NCBI GenBank assembly: GCA_958450325.1
Contig: OY288241.1
Location: forward strand, 41,602,278-41,666,277
Source: Agrostemma githago
Lineage: Eukaryota > Streptophyta > Magnoliopsida > Caryophyllales > Caryophyllaceae
Length of the DNA: 64,000 nt
Direction of reading: 5' to 3'
The notes beneath the pieces were generated by a model, which ran no database searches, had not been told where the DNA came from, and saw nothing but the letters and a program-made list of their open reading frames with translations. Below are positions 22,401 through 30,973 of this stretch, piece by piece. A program made the translations under genes and the position numbers. How positions within the stretch are numbered: position 1 is the first letter of the stretch; each line of letters opens with the position of its first letter.

Positions 22401-25002
22401 ATAAAACATAAAAATATATACATGCAAATACTCAATTAAAATCATGAAATACCGAGTAACATCGACGTTACCTCTACTCCATGTCTGAATCGATTAAATA
22501 TTCGTCGGCCTCGGGATCGTCCACAAATCCTACCAAACACGAAAATCATGGCAGAAAAATATCATGAGAAAAACTAACAAAATCAAGGTAAATAACGATC
22601 GAAAACAACATCGTTTATTACCTTAACGAAGGGATCGGAAAGAGGATTATTTTGAAGAAGGGGAGAGGAGTGTCACGGCCAGAAATGAAGAAGGAAAAAG
22701 ATGTTGTAATATTTTTTATGAAAAGAATGAATGAAAGAAGAAGGATGGTTTATGCAAGAATGAATGGCATTAAAATGTAGATGAAAACTAGGTGAGATTA
22801 GCCACAAAACAGCCGGCCAAAATAAGTGAGGGAGAGTATGAAGAGTTTTGATAATAATGCATCAATGAATGAAAAGAAATAATCTTAAGTTTACGTTTTA
22901 ACGTGATAAAATGAAACGTATTAATAAAACGTAGTTAAATTGTGACAAGAAGCTTTGTCGGTCCAATATGTGAGGAAATGATCTCAAATAATTTATAAGT
23001 TGATAAAAAGTATAATCGTAAAAAAGTTAAAAGCATTTCAAAGTAATTCGAGTAAACCTCGCGTAAGAAAATAATTATTCGCGAAGCTTCGTAATAAAAT
23101 CATTAATGACTAAATTTTTGTAAATAAAAATATTTACTAGTTGAAAATATTATATAAACGTATTCAAATATTTTTAGGAAAAGGAATAACTTAAATCCGA
23201 GTTAAAAAACGTCAATTCGAAGAGAAATAGAATTCCTTGCGGAAAATTAATTACTTTACGAAGAAAACCAAATAAATGGATTTAAAAAGAACTAGAATCT
23301 TTAAAATTAAAGTAAGAATCATTAAACTCAAAAATTAAAATAAAGCTTAGTAAAATGATGAAATATGAGGCCGAAAAGTGACAGAGTTAGGACGGAGTCC
23401 TAACGGAAAGAATAAATATGCTAGGAAAAATAGCGGGTGTTACACTTAGGGCGGCTCGCACTCCGATACCCGAGGCAAACGATCCACTCGATCGTAGTTC
23501 CAATAAAAGCGACATCAACGCTACTCCTCACCTTCAAGCACCCCACTCGATACCGAGGTGCCTGTGTTCGACTAGCTCAAGTCTAGTAGCAAAGCTCTGC
23601 CAGATTAGCCGCAGAACCGGTCCATAGTAAAGAAGCTCTGCCGGAATAGCCGCAGGAAGGGTCAACGGTAATGGAGCTCTGCTGAAATCACTAGGAGGAT
23701 CCGCCTTGAAGTCAAATCGTCACTAGGATTTAATTTAAACAAAACTTTCCATATTTGTACTTTCTTTTATTATGCACTACGACAACACTAGATGTGGATA
23801 TTTGGTCCACAAACATCTACTAAAACACATAACGTCCCAACTTCAACCGGAAATACTAAAATACACTAAATAGACCCGAGTAATTCCGAGATTCGTTCCC
23901 AACTATCTATGCATCATGTTCCGTTTAGTGTATACTCCGAGGGTGCAAATCCTCATAATGTGATTTACTTACATTCGCATTTACAGTTTTTCGTATGATT
24001 TACCCGTTTTATAACCTTATAATCGCATGCTAAATCACCTAAACACGGAATTCAAAACGTAAAACAACTAAAACTGAACAAAGTGATGGTCGGGTTTCGT
24101 ATTAGTCCGGGTGCTCGCCTTATTAGGTTCGACGCGACGCATCTTAAGCAGAATACTATGTAAGGTATATCACGAGAATGACTAATATACGTATTATCGC
24201 GTTAAAATTGATTTGCTAATACGTATAATATTAGTACTCTCTACTCTCCTACGTGCATCTTTTCATGGCCTGCTTGTCATGTGAAATCGCATGCAAAGAA
24301 TGTAAATACAACTACTTTAACGACAAAACTTACTCGTCCTTAAACATTTGACGTAGTAAAAGGTATAGAGGTAAAACAACGGATCTTACAGTATTTCCCC
24401 CCACAACAAAAGAACTAGGTTATCAGCCCACTGATTGATTAGTAGAGGCCGCTATAGTGCGGGCAGGATTGAGTGTTGACATCTGTCAGATGTTAGCTTC
24501 CCAATATGTACCCTCACCCCTTACTTAGAATCGACGGTTTCCGGATGTCCGAAACCATTGGCAATGAGAGTCATTCCAGGCATGGAGTGCTTAAGGGTAC
24601 AAGTCTTTATCTTTAGGTCCCAGGCCCCTCAACTTTGATCCCCAGCCAGCTCAAAGTTGACTTGAATGGTTTCCGAGTCCCCATAATTGACTCAGTGGCG
24701 ACTCCACAAATCGGCAACGAATTCAGTTCACTAAAAAGGTCGCCTTAGCAAATGAATCGGCCTTTAAACATTTACAACCACGACTCGATCGATTCCAAAT
24801 GAAAACACGGGTGCCCGCACCCGTCTAGTACAAGTCCGGATCGTCATCCGAATCGAGGTCCCAGACATCGCCCCGTACGCGAGATCAGACTGCCCCCGAC
24901 AGGGAGGAGGACGCGTGGGTAGCCGCCGCCATACGTTTAAAAACTGGGTCGGTCCCGTGCGGGCGCGCACGGGGCACCGGGCGGTGCGGACGGACGTCGA
25001 CA
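19418..25002 (+). repeat. 3' LTR of family Y, split by solo LTR X1
   Basis: Left part 19418-20004 and right part 23450-25002 together give about 2.14 kb, comparable to the 2108-bp 5' LTR. The join point CTCGCTAAG|GGCTCGC in the intact LTR (near 9575) shows where X1 entered. It ends GTCGACA, then abuts the last 21 bp of an Athila LTR. Confidence 0.85.
20005..23444 (-). mobile_element. Solo LTR X1 (3.44 kb), Tekay/Del-like
   Basis: Read on the minus strand it begins TGTAACACCCGC; the other end is (G/T)GGGGATTAAA, where the related copy X2 has a regular ACA end. Flanks CTAAG (20000-20004) and CTTAG (23445-23449) form a target duplication with one mismatch. No coding sequence, primer site or internal region is present, so it is best read as a solo LTR. 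It is AT-rich throughout, and short ORFs such as 20824-21027 are not supported as genes. Confidence 0.7.
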
Positions 25003-25045
25003 GATACAACTTTAGCCTTGTCAATTTTGGCGTCGTTGCCGGGGA
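25003..25045 (+). promoter_or_regulatory. Athila 5' LTR remnant and primer-binding site
   Basis: 25003-25023 (GATACAACTTTAGCCTTGTCA) matches the 3' LTR terminus at about 59959-59979. It is followed by TGGCGTCGTTGCCGGGGA at 25028-25045, close to the Athila TGGCGCCGTTGCCGGGGA site generally attributed to tRNA-Asp. Everything upstream in the LTR has been replaced by family Y sequence. Confidence 0.75.
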
Positions 25046-25098
25046 GACGGTTTTGTTTTATTGCTTTTTATTTGTTTTAGATTCTAGATTATTTCTCC

Positions 25099-26492
25099 TT
25101 GTCTCAAGGAATTCTCAAATTCCTTGAGCCAGTTTCTCACTCCTTTACTGTAGTTTCTTGCTTATGCCCAGGTGCTCCCGTTCAGAATTATATCCGTTTG
25201 ATCCTGAACCAGATCGAAAAGACCCTCCGTAGGCGACGAAACTTCTTCAAGGGGTTCGTAGAAACCATAGATCTTTCAACTTTGGAAGATCTATACCACG
25301 AATTCTTCGCGGAATCTAAGTCCTTTGAAGAGGACACTGCCGCTTTCGATACTACACCACCTCTCTATACACTACCACCCCCTCTAGTCAAGATGCCTAA
25401 GCTTACCAGCAACTCCAAGCCGAAACAGACTGCCCTTGAGATCCATCCCGCTTTCATCACCTTGGTCGAGAAAAATCAATTTGGAGGTGATGCCAAGGAG
25501 GATCCCGCTAAGCATATGATAATTTTCTCCGACTATTCCTCTACTATTCCGCTTCCCGCAGGAGTTACTCTGGAGAAAGTTATGGAGATGCTTTTTATGT
25601 TCTCCATACGCAATGCACTAGGGAATGGATCACCGATCTCGACAAGGTTTCAGCTGGAATCAATGATTGTAATTCACTTGCATTGGCTTTCTACAAGCAT
25701 TAGTATCCACCCAAAACACGAATATGCTGGAAAGCCAAATTACTAATTTTCGTCAAACACCTCGTGAGAATATTCATGAGGCATGGGAAAGATTCAAGAA
25801 GCTTGTCAAAGATTGCCCCCGTCACGGGTTTGAAGAATGGTTCCTTTACATTCAGTTCTATAATGGCTTATACGATGATTGTCGTAACACACTTGATTCG
25901 TCTTATAACGGGAGATTCCAATCTAATGTTGATGACGATAAGGCGTGGCAAACTATTGAGCATATGACATCTCATCATGCACGATGTGGAAATCCACGCG
26001 GTAATACCCGAGGTAATAGTGGCAAGATCGATTCTGCGGTCGCTAGTCAATTAGCTGCTTTGACTAAACGATTCGATTCCTTTGAAGCCTCAAACTCGGG
26101 AGAAAGGGATGCATCGAGTGCACGCCATGACCCAAGATATAGTATGCTGTGACTGTGGCACCTTGGGACATCATGCCCACGAATGCATGGGAACACAAGA
26201 GCAAGTTAATGCTTATCAGTCATTCCAACGGAATCAGAACTTGTCATACATGAATCAACCTGGCCATAATCGCGCTCTACTATCTTATGCAAGTCAGAAT
26301 GTGTCCCCATCATGCAATCAACCATATGTGCCTCTTCATGGTCGACCGCAAGGAAATCACCAGAATTCTCAAAGGCCTCATGGACAAAACATAATTCAGA
26401 ATAATCAGCCACAGTTCCCACCAATTCCTCCCTTGGAAGCCCAAGCTCATCAACAGTCTGTTGAAATAGCTGAACTGAAAAACATGATGACC
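25099..26492 (+). pseudogene. Athila gag, disrupted
   Basis: The reading moves through three frames: 25099-25746 (ALEIHPAFITLVEKNQFGG, the start of the Athila gag core), 25724-26152 (HEAWERFKKLVKDCPRHGF, the conserved core end) and 26082-26492. The last contains a CCHC knuckle, CCDCGTLGHHAHEC, followed by Gln/Asn/Pro-rich sequence. At least two frameshifts break the gene. It sits where gag is expected, 75 bp after the primer site region. Confidence 0.85.
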
Positions 26493-26916
26493 TAATTCCA
26501 AACCAGTCACAAGGTGCTCGAAAGACAAGTCGCCCAATTAGCTAATTCTCAAGCTACCCGTCATCAAGGAACTTTGCACACATCAAGGTAATCCACCTTA
26601 AAGGAATGAACACATCAATGTCATTACTTTAAGGAGTAGGACTGCTTATGACGGTCCAAAGATGCCGGAATTAGAAGACGAGGTTGTAAAGGAAACAGAG
26701 GTTTCAGACGACATCCAAATCGGTCGGGATAAAGACAAACTGATCGGTACAGATGCGAACTGATTGGTAAAATAGAAACCGATCAGGACAAATCTGAACC
26801 GACCGGTTCAGCCAACGGAGCAGCTGAAGTCTCCAGCGCAACACGTGAAGCTCCCATTTCCAGGTCGTCAACTCAATAGCAAGATCGACAGTTAATTCAG
26901 TAAGCTCGCGCACGTT
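26493..26916 (+). pseudogene. Degenerate Athila gag-protease linker with short repeats
   Basis: No open frame. About 26715-26815 holds degenerate copies of an AACCGAYCGGT-type motif. A similar motif cluster recurs in the 3' LTR region at about 58955-59050. Confidence 0.5.
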
Positions 26917-27627
26917 GTGAAGTATCTTCAGGTAACCGTTCCATTTACTAAGATAATTACACAAGTACCTGCCTATGCTAAATTTATGAAAGACATACTT
27001 ACTAGGAAGCGTTCTTTTAATAAGGTCAAGACGATTGCTTTTACGGGGGAATGCAGCGCACTCCTTCGAAGCAAATCGCCTCCAAAACTTAAGGAACCTG
27101 GTAGTTTTTCTATTCCATGTACTATAGGTACTCATGTGAGAAATAATGCATTATGTGATCTTGGGGCAAGTGTTAGTGTTATGGCTTACTCCATTTCTGA
27201 GAAGCTAGATATGGGGGGTTCGAAATGCACATGTATCACACTTCAAATGGCTGATCGATCAGTCCGTAGACCCTTAGGTGTCCTAGAAGATGTCCCGGTT
27301 ATGTTCGGGAAGTTCTTTTTCATTGCTGAGGATACGCATATCCCTATTATACTTCGTCGTCTATTCCTACATACCGCGAGCGCGATTATTGAAGTCAAAA
27401 ACGGTAGTTTGACACTTGAGGTGGGGGAAGATGAAGTCACATTTAATCTTGATAAAGCCTTAAAAGCCTCCGTAACTGATGAGTCACGCTACTATTTAGA
27501 CACTTTTGATTCTATGGATGACACTGTTGATTCTACCTTACTCGGATCATCAACTAAGGATCCCTTGGAGTTACTAATGTGTGGACCAAGTTATATAGGT
27601 GATGGAGGATTTGGAAAGGTGAAGTAG
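26917..27627 (+). pseudogene. Athila protease region
   Basis: Open for 236 codons. Includes PPKLKEPGSFSIPC, the aspartic-protease signature LCDLGASV in the form usual for Athila (DLGA in place of DTGA), LQMADRSVRRPLG and a VPIILGRPF-equivalent that reads IPIILRRLF here. The following LTLEVG motif is also conserved. Because gag and RT around it are broken, this is a relic although its own frame is intact. Confidence 0.85.
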
Positions 27628-27698
27628 ATGAGCTATAATCTCTTTTATATGCCGGGGAGCCGAAAGAAGCCGAGACGATCGAAACCATCAACCTGGGT

Positions 27699-28361
27699 AT
27701 GTCCTATTCTGTCGAGGTACAAAATCCTGAACTTAAGCCGCTACCCACAAATCTCAGGCATGCTTTTCTCGATGATGGTGAGCTAAACCAGGTTATAGTA
27801 AGTAATTCTTTGACTGAGTCTCAGTTAACTGATTTATTGACTGTGTTGAGGAAACATAATAATGCTTTGGGGTACAGTTTAGGTGACTTAAAAGGTATTT
27901 CCTCTATCTTTTGCATGCATCGCATTCATCTTAAAAAAGCTCATAGAACGTCAATCCAGGTTCAGCGTCAACTGAACATGAAAATGCAGGAAGTAGTTAA
28001 AAAAGAAGTTATGAAACATCTAGATGTCGGCATTATATATGCCATTTCTGACTATAAATGGGTTAGTCCAGTTCAAGTGGTGCTTAAGACAGGAGGCACC
28101 ACCGTAGTGAAGAATGATAGGAATGAATTAATTCCTACAAGAATTGTTACAGGGTGGCGTATGTGCATTAACTACAGAAAATTGAATGTCGATCGCTACT
28201 AAGAAAGACCATTACCCACTTCCATTTATTTATCAGATGTTGGAATGATTAGCTCGTCATAAGTATTTTCGTTATCTAGATGGCTACTCCTATTTATTCC
28301 AGATCCCCATTCAACCCGAGGATCAAGAAAAACCCACCTTTACTTGTCCTTATGATACCTT
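27699..28361 (+). pseudogene. Athila reverse transcriptase, N-terminal part, truncated
   Basis: 27699-28202 covers the RT entry: LRHAFL, NALGYSLGDLKGIS, CMHRIHLKKA, the fingers motif WVSPVQVV and RMCINYRKLN. The frame shifts near 28195 and continues (DHYPLPFIYQML, FRYLDGYSYLFQIPI, EDQEKPTFTCPYDTF) with one stop, until the X2 LTR begins at 28362. The catalytic YVDD region is not present in the window. Confidence 0.85.
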
Positions 28362-28867
28362 TGTAATCCCCTATAAATTCTAACGCAATACAGTGGCGGA
28401 AACACTGTAGATATGGGATTGTAAGACACTGTAACTATGTCTTGATTAAATAAAAACGGTAAGTCAATACATAAGCCATGAAATAAAAATGGCTACGAAA
28501 TAAAAATAAAATAAAATCCATTAAAAGGTTATAACAATTCATAGTTCAAATTATTAATCAGTGAGGCAGGATCCGTAATTACTCGTTTGCCCACCCTAAG
28601 AGAAACACATATACCTGCCATGTTAAAAACATAACAACCACAATCAGTGAGGAGCAACGACGACGTTCTCCCAGTCATATTACAAGCTTTTAAAATTGTA
28701 ATCACTATTATATGAAAATAGTAAAAACGGAAAACATTGAAACATTATAATAAAAATTAGCTTTCAGTGAAAAACTTCACACATCGAAATAATATAATAA
28801 AAATGATTTTTCCGGAGAAAACATAAAACATTTCCCAACCTGCAAACCAAATTATATCAATAATAAT
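28362..28867 (-). mobile_element. LTR X2, first segment
   Basis: Starts TGTAATCCCC (the 3' terminus of a minus-oriented LTR) and parallels X1 from 20005: CTAACGC-ATAC-GTGGCGGAAACACTGTAGA is shared. It interrupts Athila RT codons; the left flank is ACCTT. Element A then interrupts it at 28868. Confidence 0.8.
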
Positions 28868-29458
28868 TGTTCCGGTCACGGAAACAATTCACCCGGCCTA
28901 GGATCCGGGCTGTATAATTGGGTTAATGGTGAACAAATGATTGTTTGATTTCCTTCAGCCTCCCCTTCCTCTCACTCCCTTGATCGGACCTTCCCGGCGG
29001 AAATGGCCTGTTCCCTGCACAATGAACGCACAGGGCCTCGGAGGTTGTCCGAGGAAACCCTCTCCGATGCCTAAGTCAGTCCGTGAAATGCCTTGACGAA
29101 CCTAGCTCGTGAGGAACTAGGTGGCGTTTTTAGGAGTAAGAGTCTAGAGAGAGAAAATCCGACCTCTCTTATGTGGGAAATGGGTAAGTATTTATACCTT
29201 CCCACAAGAGAGAGGAAAAGAGAAAGAAGAGGAGGGAAATGGGTGGATGTTGGCGCGACACGTGGACTCACCTTGTCCACCCGTTTCCCCTTACCTTAGG
29301 CAAAATGACGGATGGGTCCTCGGTTCTCCTTCGCTTCTGCTCAGGCGGGAACGCCCTGGAAGCAGGCGGGAGGCCTTGTTTGCTCTTTCCTCCTCTGGGA
29401 CTGGTCGCCCTGGGGCCTGATTTGCAGGCGGCCATAGGCAGGCAACCGACCCCCATCA
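28868..29458 (-). repeat. 3' LTR of element A (591 bp)
   Basis: On the minus strand it runs TGATGGGGGTCGG...GACCGGAACA. TATAAATA at complement(29189..29196) is the LTR TATA box. The block 29029-29086 is shared with the LTRs of B and C. ORFs on either strand are repeats of those in the other LTR and not genes. Confidence 0.95.
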
Positions 29459-29809
29459 ATTGGCCCTTGCCGGCTGAGGAGGAGCGGGGTTCCTGCTCGG
29501 CAGGCGACGTCTTGCTTTGGGACGGCGGGAGGTTGTCTCCTGGGACATTTGCATTAAATGCGTCGCATGTTCCCGAGGGAACATGCTTTAATTTCTCTGC
29601 GCACGCAGGGAGTTCAAACGTCTTTTGTTATGATTACCCTCCTCTGCACAGAGAATTTTTGGGCAGTGTGCCAGTTCGATGATTGGCTCTCTTCCTCGCA
29701 GAAGTGGTTGGGGCACCATTAATGCCCTGCTTCTGTTTTTTGGTATAAATTGCTTCTTCCTTCACTATTTTTATGATCCATTTCCAATCTTCATTCTCTG
29801 TCTTTAATC
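29459..29809. other. Spacer between 3' LTR and aORF1 of element A
   Basis: No gene is supported. It holds the weak polypurine tract next to the LTR (minus strand GCAAGGGCCAAT) and the aORF1 promoter. Confidence 0.5.
29744..29750 (+). promoter_or_regulatory. TATA box for aORF1 of element A
   Basis: TATAAAT 66 bp upstream of the aORF1 ATG at 29810; conserved in B (43125-43131) and on the minus strand in C. Confidence 0.6.
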
Positions 29810-30394
29810 ATGGCTTAGATCAAAAAGAGTGTAACCCGTCGTGGAGTTAGGCATGTTACTTTCATCTTCAGAGGCTTTTGGAGGCTCCGATATGCTCGTG
29901 CTGCTTACCTAGCTGTTCGCCGGAGTCGCCGTTCGCGACTTCATCTTCGCCGGAGGAGTCAGAAGGCTTCTGTTAGGATGGGCAAACGCCCTAGGAGGTC
30001 CTCGCCTCCTGCTGCGCCTGGGTTTAGGCGCTGCTCCCAGGGAGGGGGCTGTTATGACAGGGGATGCCATGAGTGCTTTCCATGGCTGCACCCTGAACAA
30101 TTTGACCCCAATTTCTCTGACACTGATTCCTCCTTGGCATCAGGCCCTTCTTCGCCTGTGAAGAAGACAGGCTGTCGCACCTGCGACGAATCCTGGGCCG
30201 TTCCCTTTGGGAGGGACTGGGAAGATAGCAGCCACGACTCTGAAGACAGCGAGGGTCTCGGTTGCCTGAGCGACAGGGGTGAAGACAGAGCTTCTGATGA
30301 CCCTTTCCAGGGCTCCCCAGACTGGGACTGGGGTTCGGCCCTCGGGAGTCCAGGCAGCCCTGGGGATTGTTCCCCAGATTTGGGCGATGACTAG
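29810..30394 (+). pseudogene. aORF1 of element A, nonsense at codon 3
   Basis: Antisense to gag-pol. The aligned start is the ATG at 29810, but codon 3 is TAG (29816-29818) where B has TGG. The remaining frame is open for about 190 codons, and translation could restart at 29978 (MGKRPRRSS), losing the basic N-terminus. It contains the Cys cluster C-x4-C-x2-C-F-P-W-L-H-P-E, DWEDSSHDSEDSEGLGC and an acidic end. The role is unknown. A polyadenylation-like AATGAA follows about 110 bp downstream. Confidence 0.75.
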
Positions 30395-30719
30395 GCCTGC
30401 ATGGCGGGGCGTTTGATTTCTGTCAGGCCGGAACTTTGGGCCTTATGTATTTTCCTTTTCGTATCTGTCTTAAGATGTAACTTTTCTTTGTAAGGTTTAA
30501 TGAAATGAAGATCAGGCGATGCGTTTGTGTGTTGCGATTTTTTTTTTTTTTTTTTTCAGGGGGGGACGTCATAGGGTGACCAATCTTCTGACACCCTTTG
30601 GTCCTCCCGAGGTATTTCTTGGGAAGCTGCCTAGAGCAAACCTCCCTAGGGGCGACACGTGGACCGCAGCCCTTGGGTGAATTCCTGAGGGTTGGCCGAC
30701 TCTTGGCTGCCTTTCTTTC
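30395..30719 (+). other. aORF1 3' region with T-run and CAG
   Basis: Non-coding. A 19-nt T run (30538-30556) followed by CAG and a G run is present here and at 43928-43951 in element B. It resembles a polypyrimidine tract plus 3' splice site, or simply a poly(A) tract of the gag-pol strand. Confidence 0.45.
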
Positions 30720-30727
30720 TATAAAAG
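30720..30727 (+). promoter_or_regulatory. TATA box for aORF2 of element A
   Basis: TATAAAAG, 247 bp before the ATG at 30974; identical octamer at 44110-44117 (B) and complement(3225..3232) (C). Confidence 0.6.
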
Positions 30728-30973
30728 CGATCAGTTATTCATTCTTTCACTTTTTCCAGTCTTTCTTTTCCTTCGACATTCCCTCATTCTCTTTGTCTTG
30801 TCAAAACCCTTGAGTATTGACGGATCGTATCCTACCTTGCACCCCCATTTCCCTGAGACTCCTTCTTCGGGCTTGTGACGTGCTGTCAGGTGATCTTAGG
30901 TCAGATTTTCATCCTCCATTCTTTTTCTCTCTTCGATTACTTTTTTCTTTTTCCGCATCTTTTTTAGAGTAAC

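Larger units (their letters stand above)
8992..25002 (+). mobile_element. Family Y: gag-only long-LTR retrotransposon
   Basis: A structurally complete element: 5' LTR 8992-11099, primer-binding site, gag, about 5.2 kb without sense coding sequence but with antisense genes and minisatellites, polypurine tract, and a 3' LTR from 19418 that is interrupted by solo LTR X1. No protease, RT, RNase H or integrase is seen, so it would depend on another element (TR-GAG-like). Flanks do not give a matching target duplication (left CGATG, right GATAC), suggesting rearrangement or recombination after insertion. LTRs differ at many sites, so it is older than A and B. Confidence 0.8.

Noticed and set aside
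29239..29682. 147-codon plus-strand ORF across the A LTR boundary
   Set aside because: Covers LTR and spacer, is not preserved in frame in element B and lacks domain features.
30394..30394. aORF1 as an AGO-hook silencing suppressor based on WG dipeptide
   Set aside because: A WG occurs in the tails of A and B, but C has none, so the motif is not conserved.
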